DNA of 64,000 bases from Diplonema japonicum (Eukaryota; Euglenozoa; Diplonemea; Diplonemida; Diplonemidae), in NCBI GenBank assembly GCA_964019335.1, contig OZ025714.1:433901-497900 (forward strand), written 5' to 3'. Made by a program: the position numbers and the translations under genes. Each line of letters begins with the position of its first letter. The stretch's first letter is position 1. The notes beneath the pieces were generated by a model, which saw only the letters and a program-made list of their open reading frames with translations, was not told the DNA's origin and did no database searches. Of the stretch, positions 38,910-48,965 are shown piece by piece.

Positions 38910-40334
38910 TTAAGCAGAAAATATTATAGAAGACATGCTCCCAACAGAAAGTACGAACAGTAAAGACTTTATTTTCAGTTTCTCAGTTCCCTTAAGAACG
39001 AGAGAGGGGGGCAGCACGTTAGAGTCAGAAGCCAGCCTGGTGAGCAGGAACAAAGCTAGAGGGAGGAACAGTGTGTTGAGAATGTTGACAGTGATATTGA
39101 GTGCAATGAGGTCAACACCCGACAAGGAGAGGGCCGTCGCGAAGACGAGCAGCATCACAAAAATCGAGTACTGTGCAGGGGCTTCGTTGACTGTGGACTG
39201 AAGGAAAGACTTATCGCGTTTGAGACCCAACAGCTCAGAGGACGTGATTACTGCCGTGACGCACACTACCATTAAGGCGTTCAGAGAGCTCCCCAAGAAG
39301 CCCATGTACACAAGAAACTTGCCATATTGTCCGCCACCAGGGGCGAGCGTCGCCACAACGGCTGGTATGTCGACAAAGCCCGCAGGGTTCAGATTCGTGT
39401 AGGAGCCGTTCCAGGCTGTGGTGGCTGCTGAAATGGTCACCGCAATGCAAATAGCCTGGCAAAGAAAAGCCCCAATCAAGATGTCTTTCTTGGCAGCAGG
39501 TACTTCCTCGACAGTCACTTGCTTGTCCATCACAGCCGATTGCTCATAGAAGATCATCCACGGTGACAACACCGACCCTACATTGGCAGCAAGCAAGTAT
39601 GTGAACCTCTTGTTCTTGAAATCCGCCGAGTTTTCAAAACCTCTTTTGATATCGCTAAACTTGGGCAGCGCCATGAACAGCGACACGAAGAAGACAACTT
39701 CGCACAGTCCTAAACACAAGCATATCTTCTCTATTCTAGATGCCATGCCCCCGCAAGCTATGATAACTATCACAGAGATGACGACTGAGCACAGCAACAC
39801 AGGGTTCACACCCATCCCCTCCGCCATGCCTATCAGGGCTGTGATCTGCGACAGCATAGTTCCCAAACAAGTCATCACTACGATACACGTGCAGAGCGAT
39901 GACATCATCACACCGTATTTTTCTTTGATCAGCTCTGCATGTCCTTTCTTCGTGGCTGCTCCTAGGCGCACTGCCAGTTCTTGCGTGATGTATAGGGGAT
40001 AGATAAGTGCGAGCTGCCACAGCAGCATTGCGTGGCCCCATTCCTTCCCGATCTCTGCCGACGTGACCAACGACCCTGCGTCGGCTGCAGCAAGCATCAC
40101 GACCAAACCTGGGCCGTACAAGCTCACCCATCCTCGCACTACAACATATCCCTTGCTCCCCAATCGCAGGAGTCGAGCACTCCCTTTGTTCACAGTGATT
40201 TTGATGTCATGAATTTCATCTATTGCCCCGTACGAGGTTTCAGAATGCTCGTATTGCAGGAGTCGATGTCTTTCCTGCTCCTCATCTTCCGAAAAGTGTC
40301 TTTGGAAGTATGAAGTATACCGCAACTCCTGCAT
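38910..40334 (-). CDS. NRAMP-related metal transporter of the bacterial NRMT type
   Basis: 474 residues from the ATG at 40334 (MQELRYTSYFQRH), preceded by CTTCTCTCTCCACAG and ACGCACCACAG. Eleven or so membrane spans. The TM1 motif is ADAGSLVTSAEIG, followed by YITQELAVRLGAATKKGHAEL, and TM6 reads SVLSPWMIFYEQSAVMDKQ. Classical SLC11/NRAMP proteins have DPGN in TM1 and a conserved Met in TM6 for manganese/iron. The DAGS motif and PWMIFYxQ-AVxDK are what I know from bacterial NRMT proteins, where magnesium and manganese transport was reported. A cytosolic N-terminal extension of about 70 residues is extra. Possibly acquired from bacteria; the N-terminal extension and acceptor show it is a settled gene. 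Confidence 0.82.
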   Translation of the reverse strand: MQELRYTSYFQRHFSEDEEQERHRLLQYEHSETSYGAIDEIHDIKITVNKGSARLLRLGSKGYVVVRGWVSLYGPGLVVMLAAADAGSLVTSAEIGKEWGHAMLLWQLALIYPLYITQELAVRLGAATKKGHAELIKEKYGVMMSSLCTCIVVMTCLGTMLSQITALIGMAEGMGVNPVLLCSVVISVIVIIACGGMASRIEKICLCLGLCEVVFFVSLFMALPKFSDIKRGFENSADFKNKRFTYLLAANVGSVLSPWMIFYEQSAVMDKQVTVEEVPAAKKDILIGAFLCQAICIAVTISAATTAWNGSYTNLNPAGFVDIPAVVATLAPGGGQYGKFLVYMGFLGSSLNALMVVCVTAVITSSELLGLKRDKSFLQSTVNEAPAQYSIFVMLLVFATALSLSGVDLIALNITVNILNTLFLPLALFLLTRLASDSNVLPPSLVLKGTEKLKIKSLLFVLSVGSMSSIIFSA

Positions 40335-40788
40335 GTGATACCTGTGGTGCGTCTGTGGAGAGAGAAGCTTAACAGAATAAAAGAAAGCGTACATCGACAA
40401 AGGCAGAAATAAGAGCGCCAGCGACAACACACAACTCTGCAAACACAGTTCCTAATAAGACACCTGCCTCTCGGTTTTGTCTTCGTTGCGATAAATCTCG
40501 GAACTCACGGTAATTGATTTGTTTATTCATTTTCTGTTCCCCAGAACTCAGGCAACGGACGAAAGGGGGAGAGAGGGCAGGGGGCTTAAAGATTTTTTAC
40601 AAAGCCGTAACAATAGTAAAGCATAAAGCCTCGAAACATAAAATAAAGTGTTTAGATCTGCTGCGTCAAGCACGAGGTGTTGCAAAAAAAAAAAAAAGAA
40701 GAAGAAGAAAGAAAGAAAAACACCCAACCGCAACCCCGACACGATGGTGGTTGAACATTGCGACTGAGGAACGTTGATTGTAACATGT
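40335..40788. other. Intergenic, nothing recognised
   Basis: About 450 bp with an A/GAA-rich stretch (40682-40722). No gene is recognised. Confidence 0.5.
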
Positions 40789-43098
40789 TCACGGCATGCA
40801 CGGGATAGAGGCCACAGGTGTGGTACCTAGCAGCACCCTAAAGGTGCCATGAGTTTTGTCAAAAGTACAGGGAAGCACCCACTGCTGCACAGCAGGGTCC
40901 CACGAGCTTTTAAAGGCACTTGAAGCGAGGGTCAAAGTGTAGTGGCCTGACTCCCACACCTTTTTGAATGCTCTGAGTTCCCTGACGGGTCTTTTTTTGT
41001 CGAAAGTAGCAGACGAAGAGGTGTAGCTGATGAACAGTTGTACTACCTCCGATGCGACCATGTCCTCAGGGGCGTCGATGCTCACTGCAGTAGTCACGCT
41101 GCACCCGTTGTTCGCACTGTCACTACCGCAAGTGTTGCTCACAGCAGTGAGCTCAGTTTGGGCAAAAGATTGACCGTAGCCGAACCTGAACAAAGGCACC
41201 ATGCTGTACTTTTCGTAATATTTGTACCCAATGAGAGCCCCTTCCACGTACTCCGATACATCATGACCGTACTGCACCACTGAGGTGACACGCTTCGCTG
41301 TTTCATCCCAAGCATAGGCCGGCACGGTGATGGTCGCTTTTGTGTTAGGCAGCACCAAACCGGGATTGTATCTGGAAATAGGCGACTGTAGATAATCCTT
41401 CCCATCGGGACCCTGCTCTTTATTAGGGATGGTATAAGACAGCTTCCCACCAGGGGACACAACACCTGTCAGCATCATTGACAGCGCAGTGGCGAAGTGT
41501 TGGCCTGGGTAAAAGGTGGTGAAGGCAGCATCAACATGTTCGAGGTAGTCATGTGCTAGAAATGCTCCGCCGACAGTAGTCATGCTGATGAGAATGGCTT
41601 TGGGGTACTTTGCGTGAAGCTTCTGTACTGTCTCGAGGTAATCGCAGTTCCCATAAGTAGAGCCTGTCACGTTGTTCCGTGCCTGATTGCTGTCGCACCT
41701 GTCGATGTTGTAGAAACCATCTTTCTTGTTCACAAGGTAGCCCTCAGATCTGTACTGTGCACCGAAGATGATCACTACATCGGGAACTTCAGTAGGCAAC
41801 TCATAGTCCCAGTAGGCTACATTTCCCTTTGTGCTGAGAGATTGCTTCATAAGATCCTGAGCCACTTTCCCTCCGTGGTTCAGACCTTCCCCAATATGGT
41901 TTGGCATTTTGTAACCGAAAGCACCATTGTCGCCGGACCCGCCGCCACTGAGCATGGCTTCTCCCGCTAGCAGAATCTTCTGAGGGGTCTTGAAAGGCAG
42001 TCCGGAGTGCTTTTTCAGAAGCACCATCCCCTCCGCTGCAAGAATAGACCCGAGCTTTGTGTTATCCTCAGCAACCATAGCCTCTTGGTAAAGCTTCGGG
42101 AGATGACTGATCTGCGGTGCCGATGTGTTCGCCTTGCAGCCTTCTTGGGACAACACTCCAGAAACGTACATTGCTGCCAATGAGTTTTTTGCGATACGGT
42201 TCCTCAGTGTTTCATTCTTGGGAACAGGCAACCTCAGGGCTGCACCCCAGTTCATCTCCCACTCGATGACGTCTCGGTTATCGGTCGATTTCCCATTTGT
42301 AGTGCTTGTGATGGAATTTGTCCAGTCTGTCATCAAGGCGCCGTGGAAGCCCATCACATCTCGCAGCAAGTGCTTGCTGACTTGCTCACTGCCACACATC
42401 CAAGCAACTGTCTCATTGTGCTCCGCAACCTGGACTCTGTTGTAGGAACACATAAAGGCGCCAGTCCCTTCATTGATCTGGGACTGAAAGGATCGAAGGT
42501 AGCTCTCCATCATGACCCCCTCCTCAATTCTAACGATATTTTTTACTCTGTTTAATTCTTGATTGTTCATTGCCCAGTGTTTCGCTGTTGCCATCACGTT
42601 TGTGGACTGGATGCCCCGCACTATCGGGCCTGCAAGGTCGCCGAGCGTAGCGTCCTCACCCGAGATGTACTCCCAGTTCCTGCCGTTGATAGGGACACGG
42701 TGTATACACACACCAGGCCCTAGTTGCACTTCTGCACCAACATTGGCAAAGTCTTTTGCCCCGACACGACCGATGTAGTAGGATAGCTCAGGGAACATGG
42801 CAAGCCCATGGATGCCAGCCGAAGGCCACGATGTTCTGTTAGCCAACGTCTGCCCACTCAGGATGTCACGCAGACCGCTGGGGCCATCCATCATGTTGAT
42901 GTCCTTCACGTCCTTCGTACCCGGGACTACTCCTACGTAAGACTTGTCGTTCTCCCCGCCGAACATGTTGCCGCGCATCCATTCATCAGGAAGACCCGCG
43001 TGGCTTGCTAGGAACTCACCAGCACACTTTTGCGCAGCCTCATACACAGCTCCATGCGCAAGGGCAACGAGCAGCGACCCTGTCAAGAAGACTCTCAT
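40789..43098 (-). CDS. Secreted glycoside hydrolase family 3 (beta-glucosidase-like)
   Basis: 769 residues from the ATG at 43098, which gives a signal peptide (MRVFLTGSLLVALAHGAVYE). The frame is open further upstream, but that would bury the signal. GH3 landmarks: MMDGPSGLRDI, GVCIHRVPINGRNWEYISGED, ATAKHWAMNNQE, and nucleophile Asp in GALMTDW. The C-terminal half has the alpha/beta sandwich domain (VVIIFGAQYRSEGY ... AFTTFYPGQHFATALSMMLTG) and a fibronectin-III-like end (VVQLFISYTSSSATFDKKRP). Such enzymes release terminal glucose or related sugars from beta-glucosides; here probably in the lysosome/phagosome or outside the cell, suggesting a heterotroph that digests cell-wall or bacterial material. 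The acid/base residue cannot be named by eye. Confidence 0.88.
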   Translation of the reverse strand: MRVFLTGSLLVALAHGAVYEAAQKCAGEFLASHAGLPDEWMRGNMFGGENDKSYVGVVPGTKDVKDINMMDGPSGLRDILSGQTLANRTSWPSAGIHGLAMFPELSYYIGRVGAKDFANVGAEVQLGPGVCIHRVPINGRNWEYISGEDATLGDLAGPIVRGIQSTNVMATAKHWAMNNQELNRVKNIVRIEEGVMMESYLRSFQSQINEGTGAFMCSYNRVQVAEHNETVAWMCGSEQVSKHLLRDVMGFHGALMTDWTNSITSTTNGKSTDNRDVIEWEMNWGAALRLPVPKNETLRNRIAKNSLAAMYVSGVLSQEGCKANTSAPQISHLPKLYQEAMVAEDNTKLGSILAAEGMVLLKKHSGLPFKTPQKILLAGEAMLSGGGSGDNGAFGYKMPNHIGEGLNHGGKVAQDLMKQSLSTKGNVAYWDYELPTEVPDVVIIFGAQYRSEGYLVNKKDGFYNIDRCDSNQARNNVTGSTYGNCDYLETVQKLHAKYPKAILISMTTVGGAFLAHDYLEHVDAAFTTFYPGQHFATALSMMLTGVVSPGGKLSYTIPNKEQGPDGKDYLQSPISRYNPGLVLPNTKATITVPAYAWDETAKRVTSVVQYGHDVSEYVEGALIGYKYYEKYSMVPLFRFGYGQSFAQTELTAVSNTCGSDSANNGCSVTTAVSIDAPEDMVASEVVQLFISYTSSSATFDKKRPVRELRAFKKVWESGHYTLTLASSAFKSSWDPAVQQWVLPCTFDKTHGTFRVLLGTTPVASIPCMP

Positions 43099-43896
43099 TT
43101 TATTTATTTTAACTGGTCGTGTTTGTAAGTCACAAGATTGATTTTTGAAAAACCCAATGTCCAGCATTTTCCGAGCTTCGGGCAGAAAATACCACGATTT
43201 CATTCCGTTCTGTTTATGGACACTAAATAAGATTTTGAGGAATCCCGACTTTCGGATTTAGAATAGTCCTTAATGTGTTGAGTACACCCATGCTAAACCG
43301 CCCGGTACTTCAGGCTGTGCTCATATTGGTCTCGATATGGTCCTGCACTTCGAGGCCATGTGATTGTCATGATGCAGGATCTTGCCCATCGTTGTCTTGT
43401 ACCGCTGGCAGCAAGCCATTTGGTTTCAAAGAGCCAAAGAACCGTGCAACTGGGAACATGCGTAACCGAGGCCTGGGAGGCCAAAAGGTATTGCTTTGTC
43501 ACACAAGCGGGGATATTGACCTATATTGCCAAGGGAGAGGTGTCCTCCTTTCGTTTTGGGGGATGAAAAGCGAAGTAAAATAAAATAAACAGGTAAAAAC
43601 ACAAGAATATAGAAGAAAGAAGAAAGAAAATTTGCCGATGATCAGAAACACTCTTTCGTTTGTGACTCTTTTAATAAATAACTAGTGTTTCTGCTCATGA
43701 GCAAACAATGCTTTTTTTTTTTTTTTGATTTTCCTCTTTTTTTTTCTTCGTTTGCTTTTCTTTTAGAATGCCACAATTTTTAAGGAGATGGAGAAAAAAA
43801 AGTATCATGGCCCTCTGAGGCTTCAGGGCCATACGTTTGCAGCCCAGCACCGCTGTGGATGAAGGAATGTTTAAAAGAAGAGGAAATGCTATTCAT

Positions 43897-43937
<41 letters not shown>

Positions 43938-44472
43938 CGTAATTTACTTTACATACTAGCTATTTCCCTAAAAATGAAACACGCTATGGTGGGCAACTGT
44001 CTCAAAAGGAAAAAAAAAATATATCTCTGACATGGATGCGGCAAAGTCTAGTTTGTAACGACGTCTGCACTACCCACGGAGCATGGCGATCAATAAATAA
44101 GAAAATCGAATAGGAAAAGGGATAATAAAACAACAACAGAAACAGTTATGTTGTCCTTTTTTTTGCCCTCCTTTTCACACTTCTTTTTCTTTGCTTTCTC
44201 TTTTTTATTTATTTATTTATTTATTCTTTTTTTTTCTTTCTATTCGGTAAAAAGCTTATTTGGTTCACTCTTCATCATTTTCTTCACTCTCATAATCACA
44301 CACCCGTGTAATTAGCAAATATCGAGGCAAATAACGGAAGGTGGAACAGGCATTATTCGTTATAAAATGGCTATTTTTATTTTATATTCTTTTTATTTTC
44401 TTTATACTTTTATTGTTTCTTTTGACACTGGCTTCTTTTTTCTACAACCCGGGCATCCTGTTGTGATACTTA
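43099..44472. other. Intergenic 1.4 kb; unassigned block at 43270-43560
   Basis: 43270-43560 has normal composition and short frames on both strands but no recognisable protein or RNA. From 43590 on the sequence is A/T-rich with long T runs (37 T at 43901-43937) and TTTA repeats. Nothing else is recognised. Confidence 0.4.
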
Positions 44473-47245
44473 TTATTTGTTCATCAGTGCACACCTTGCT
44501 TTGGTAACGGCTGGTGAAGACACCAAGTTCTTCCCGTCCAGTAGGCAGTCACCCGTCATTTTAGCATCTTTCTGTGCATACATGATGGGTGCCGGCAAGG
44601 CAATGGGGCCTTGCCAGTTGTAGTACATGGAGGCCAGACTGTTGGCTAGCCTTTCATATTTGTCAGGGTTCAATTTTTCACCTTCGAAGTGAAGACACTT
44701 GTACTTCACCGCACAAGGGCTACCAATGTTGGCAACCTGTGCCAAAAGGAAGAATTCGAAGGCCTTCGGGTGTGTCACCGTATTGTCGATGACAGTGCCA
44801 CTTGGGGGGGCTCCGTCTGAGGTAATCGTGCCGATCAGACTCCCGTCCTTGTCCTTGCCTTGCGTAAAGGACGCAATCCTGAGGTGCGAATTCCTCAATA
44901 CCAAGAAAAAGGTGACCTTCGCCTTGACACCCATGTCCTGCAAGCACTTCTTGATCTTCGCGATCTCCTCCAACATGATAAGAGGGATCTCTCCCTCGGA
45001 GCCGCCTTCCCTCAAGAACACGATCTCTTTCGGGTAAGACTTGTTGGCAGCGTGGTACTCTTTCAGTGCGTTGTTGAAGGGCTCCTGTAGCTCTTTAGAG
45101 ATAGTGGCACCAGCCTGCAGCACAACCCTTTGCATGTAATAATCCTTCATCTCGTTATCAGTTGAGGAAGCAATCCCCATGATGGAGCATTTGGCTCCTC
45201 TACCTGCTCCGTCGCCAGGGTGATGCGTTGCGATTCCCACCACCATCGTGTCAGGGAAACTGCAGCCCTGCACCTTCCACAAAGGATTACCCCTCTTCAC
45301 ATGCATCTGTGCCGCTACATTGTTGGCGCAGGACTTTGTCTTTGAACCTGTGAACGTCTCAGTTTTGATAACCTGCGAGGCCACACCGTGGCTGTGCGTG
45401 GCCCTCTTCACCTCTTCGTAAGCCCCGTCATCTTTCTTGTCAGCCACGAACAGGTACATGTCAGCTTTGTTGCCGAACTCCTCAACAGTGCTGCGGACAC
45501 ATTTTGCACTGAATTCGGGGACCCATTGCTCCCTGAAATCGATTTTCTTTCCACCGGCAAAGTGAGACAGCGAGTTGTTGAGGATCCTCTTGATGTCCTT
45601 CCATGTCCCCTCACCCCTCTTGGGCACCATAACAAGAATATTTGCAAGTTTCCTTGATACTTCGATGCAGCCTGTGGTAGGGGTCGGGTTCTGCGGCCTC
45701 CTGTCGATGTCGAACCTCCACGAGGTTCCCTTCTTTGTGTACCCCTGTGACATCTCGATTGTAGGGTTTTCCAGCTCCCTGGAGTTGGCAACAAGGAAGC
45801 CCTTCTGTGCCGTGAGGCCCCACTTCGTCCCGACGGGCTTGAACACCTTTAAAAAGGAGATTGTCAAGCTTTTGATTTTCTTAAATCTCTCGTTTGGCCT
45901 CACGGCACACATTTCAGTCATCTTTTTCCTGATCTCCGTCCCGCCGATCTGGGGTGCAAGTCCCGTCACCCTCAAAGTGCTCGGCAGATAGTACTCTGTT
46001 ACCGTGTCCATATCGCCCGTGTCCTTGTTCTTCCTCAAGGCCTTGTGAACCAGCAGCGGCTGCCCCGGGGGGACCTTTTCACCGTACGTTTTTTCCACGT
46101 ACTCCTTCATCGTCATTCCCTTCAACTGTAGGGGTTCATTTCTTGCATCTTGCAGCATACCTCATCAAGCTTGGTATTCTCGTTCTTGGAAGTGTCCACT
46201 CCGTCGATGTGCACAGTGCGCTTCTTTTTGTCCTTCGCGTCGTAGGTGGTCATCATAATCTGTGGGTTGCTTTGCATGTTAGGATTTGTGAGTATCATAC
46301 CGTGTCCTGCACCTTTCCTTCTAAAAACCTGTGGTTCCTCTTGTCATCCAGCTGAAGTTCTTCGAAGCAAGTGTCCATGCTGATCACTTTGTGCACGACG
46401 TCGACAGTGATGCAAAGCCCCGATCCTGTCTGGGCAGGGGTCAGGGTCATGTACAGACCAGGGACGATGTACTTCCTCATGCCAGGGATGTTCCTTCTCT
46501 CGTTCATGTCATAGTAGACACGGCTGATCCTTTGGAATTCACTGTTGTCGAGGGTGCTCTTCATAATCTTCGAGAAGATGGTAATGACATCCTGTGTGAT
46601 CTTAGTGGTGGTGATCTCTGTTGTCCTCTTCACCACGAACTTGAACTCCTTGGAGAGCTGCTTGGCCCAGTCCTGGGTCGGTTTGTATGCAACATCCTTG
46701 TCCTTGAGCTCGTTGCTGGTGTAGACGATGTCGCCTGCCACAACACATTCCACCCCTGGGTACTGGTTCTTCATAATCTCTTCAACGAGGGTGATGTGCC
46801 TCCTCCTCTGCTTTACCTCGGGGGTCAGCTTCACGTCGTATTGGTACATTGTTGTATTCGGTGCAAACTTCATTTCAATGCAACTGGTGACCACCTCACT
46901 CTTCTTTCCCTTGTCCCCCTCCGCAGCACCCGGGAGCTTCTCCATCAGCTTGCTGAACTCCTGCTTCAGGTTGGTTAAGACGTCACGAGACGGCTTCTCA
47001 ACAGACAGTCTCGGTGCCCTGTCGCTGAAGGAAAACCCTTGAACGACATTGTCAGCAGCGCCACCGCTCTTTTCTGTGAACCTAATCGGCATCTCCACAG
47101 GCGGGCCTTTGCCACCGCCACCTTTGCCGCCGCCACCTTTGCCACCACCCTTACCACCTTTCCCTCCCTTATCGCCCTTACCGCCGCCCTTATCGCCCTT
47201 ACCGCCACCCTTGTACCCTCCTTTTCCTCCCTTATCACCACCCAT
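44473..47245 (-). CDS. AGO: Argonaute/PIWI protein with Gly-Lys repeat N-terminus and degenerate slicer site, two short introns
   Basis: Exons are 47245-46301, 46259-46161 and 46125-44473 (898 residues). The introns are 46300-46260 (41 nt, GTATGA...CCACAG) and 46160-46126 (35 nt, GTATGC...CTACAG), both phase 0. Splicing rebuilds the PAZ core (IMMTTYDAKDKKKRTVHIDG then TMKEYVEKTYG). Residues 1-50 are GGK/GDK repeats, reminiscent of the RGG N-terminus of trypanosome AGO1. In the PIWI domain, VVGIATHHPGDG replaces GADVTHP (Asp to Ala), LREGGSEGE replaces YRDGVSEGQ (Asp to Glu), and SPCAVKYKCL lacks the His/Asp before Tyr. The glutamate finger is also not conserved. The fold is well kept (FEFFLLAQVANIGS; ALPAPIMYAQKDA). 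Likely a guide-RNA binder without cleavage. Confidence 0.88.
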
Positions 47246-47424
47246 ATTTAGTTGATTTATTGAAGGCTGTGTGTTGGTAGTTTTAGAGACGAAATAAAAA
47301 GAAGGAAGAAAAAAAATCACAAAAGATCATAACCCACTCCCTGCCTCCCAACTGTCTTGGGCATAATCATAAAATATACTGTTCAAGCATGTAGTAAGAT
47401 AGAGTCCAACAGTGATCTCCTGTT

Positions 47425-47530
47425 CAAAATCCGGTTTGAAAGAGCCAAGGCACATGGGCCTGTAGCTGGTGACTGTGGAGTTTACATGTCAAGTTACCTT
47501 GCAAAAACTGTCAATATTTGGGAAATCCCA
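47425..47530 (+). pseudogene. Fragment resembling a Ulp1/C48-type cysteine peptidase
   Basis: A short in-frame segment reads AKAHGPVAGDCGVYMSSYL. The DCGVY motif with following hydrophobics is like the Cys-containing motif of Ulp1/SENP or adenain-type peptidases, which also occur in Polinton and Mutator-like elements. Less than 40 codons remain before the frame runs into dispersed repeat sequence. It is not a functional gene as it stands. Confidence 0.3.
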
Positions 47531-47539
47531 AAAAAAGCT

Positions 47540-47850
47540 GGCACACCACATGCATTAAGGACACAATGCAGAACGCAGAAGAAGACAATAACACAACAAC
47601 TCAGCCGAGGTGCCCCTGTAATCAGGTGGGCAGTGCTTGTGCACGGTGCCACCAACACTGGGGAAAAAAACCGCCAGCACTGGCCTCCTTTATCTCCTAT
47701 ATATTATTTTCAGACACAATCGTAAACTGCATGAGCTCAGAATCTTGGTTACCAGGGTGCCATGGCTGGAGTTGAGCTGCACACCACACGCATTAATGTG
47801 CTGTCTTGTCGCTGCAATGGAAGTGTTGTGGTGATATAGTCACCACTTTC
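47540..47850 (-). repeat. Dispersed repeat, minus orientation (ACAATGCAGAACGCAGAAGA type)
   Basis: Minus-strand copy of the repeat that recurs in tandem at 49600-49945, 51690-52010, 54920-55010, 55860-55920 and 56130-56260. Its core is TTGTAGCTTCTTCTGCGTTC followed by TGTGTCGTGTCCTTAATG. No coding potential. Confidence 0.6.
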
Positions 47851-47910
47851 GACCTTGATGATGCAAAGAGGGGGGGAAAAAAAAAAAGAGACTACTGTAA
47901 AACAAAAATC

Positions 47911-47983
47911 CACCGGAAGATAAAATATCCGGACCGCCGAAACATCCGGTGATTTTTTCTTCCAGACATTTTATCTTCCGGAC
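47911..47983. repeat. Imperfect inverted repeat (CCGGAAGATAAAAT ... ATTTTATCTTCCGG)
   Basis: A 14-nt arm at 47913-47926 pairs with 47968-47981. Inner CCGG-containing segments could form further pairs. It may be the end of a small element or a hairpin; no gene is linked. Confidence 0.5.
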
Positions 47984-48120
47984 ATTTTTTTGGGGCACTT
48001 TTCAAGGGGGTACCAAGCCTGTCCTACGCACTGTCCCCTCCCCCTGTCTGCTGCATGTTTCCCTGGAAAAACTTATGTTTCTGTTGCAGGAGTCTTAAAA
48101 ATGGCAAAAATATGACTAAT

Positions 48121-48255
48121 TGCGACCCGCAGTAACAGGTGCAACGGGGATAAACCTGCGACCCGCAGTAACGGGTGCAACGGGGATAGACCTGTGACCC
48201 GCAGTAACGGGGATAGGCCTGCGACCCGCAGTAACGGGTGCGACGGGGATAGACC
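48121..48255 (+). repeat. Tandem repeat, about 36 bp, about 3.5-4 copies
   Basis: The unit is GACCCGCAGTAACGGGTGCA followed by ACGGGGATAGACCTGC. One copy lacks 12 bp. The copies are contiguous without spacers, which argues against a CRISPR-like array. Confidence 0.75.
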
Positions 48256-48600
48256 TTGGAGCATACCAAAGCAGTTCCCAGTCTGATATACTGGACGTTG
48301 GCACCGTGATGTCTTCCTTCACGCGGTACCAGCCCTGGGCCGCCGTGGTACCATGGCTGGCTGCATAGCGGCCTATTTTGGCCTTTTCAGCCTCATTTAC
48401 ACAGGAAAAACAGAACCAGCTCGCTGCAGGAAATACCCCGGGTCCGTCCCTCATGTTGCACCCCCCCCAAAAAAAAGGCTGGAGTTTAACAGCTTCGAAA
48501 TCTCACTGGGCTACCCAAGAAACGCTGGGTAAAACGTGTCTTTCTCCCCTGTTGCTATAAACTTATTAAGTCATCGGGCTGGGCACCCAACGAGCCCATC

Positions 48601-48887
48601 CAGTGTTGGTCAGTCCCGTCCCGTCCCCTAAAACGGAATACGGGCCTGGACGGGACTCACGGGACTCCATCCTTGGTCCGTGTTTCAAGACGGGTAGTGC
48701 AAGGTCGCAATGTCTGATGCCTACTCTGCGGGAGTTCACCTGCAGCAGCACAGCGAGGGCAAGGACGTTTCCCGGAGGAGCAGCCACTTACGTCCCGACA
48801 GTACTACAACAAACTTACCTCCTCGAGCAGATACGTATCCTGACGGGACGGGACTCGACGGGACTCACGGGACTCTCCCCAACACTG
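48601..48887. mobile_element. Small TIR element, CAGTGTTGG ends with subterminal CGGGACT repeats (copy 1)
   Basis: Starts CAGTGTTGGTCAGTCCCGTC and ends CTCCCCAACACTG. The ends form a 9-bp inverted repeat, CAGTGTTGG. Subterminal CCCGT and GGGACTC motifs are repeated many times near both ends. Length 287 bp, with about 165 bp of unique interior. No transposase is present, so it is non-autonomous. CAGTG ends suggest the hAT group, but no flanking target duplication is clear. Confidence 0.55.
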
Positions 48888-48909
48888 TCATTATTTTTGA
48901 TAGTTTTGC

Positions 48910-48944
<35 letters not shown>

Positions 48945-48965
48945 CCCCTTTCATAGTGTCCAGGG

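Noticed and set aside
43099-43203. Upstream extension of the GH3 glycosidase
   Set aside because: It would put 35 residues before the signal peptide; the ATG at 43098 gives a normal secretory N-terminus.
43275-43583. Plus-strand 102-codon frame
   Set aside because: No recognisable domain, wrong strand for the cluster, overlapping minus-strand frame equally long; kept only as an unassigned block.
48121-48255. Possible CRISPR-like array
   Set aside because: The repeats are contiguous without unique spacers, and the DNA is eukaryotic; an ordinary tandem repeat.
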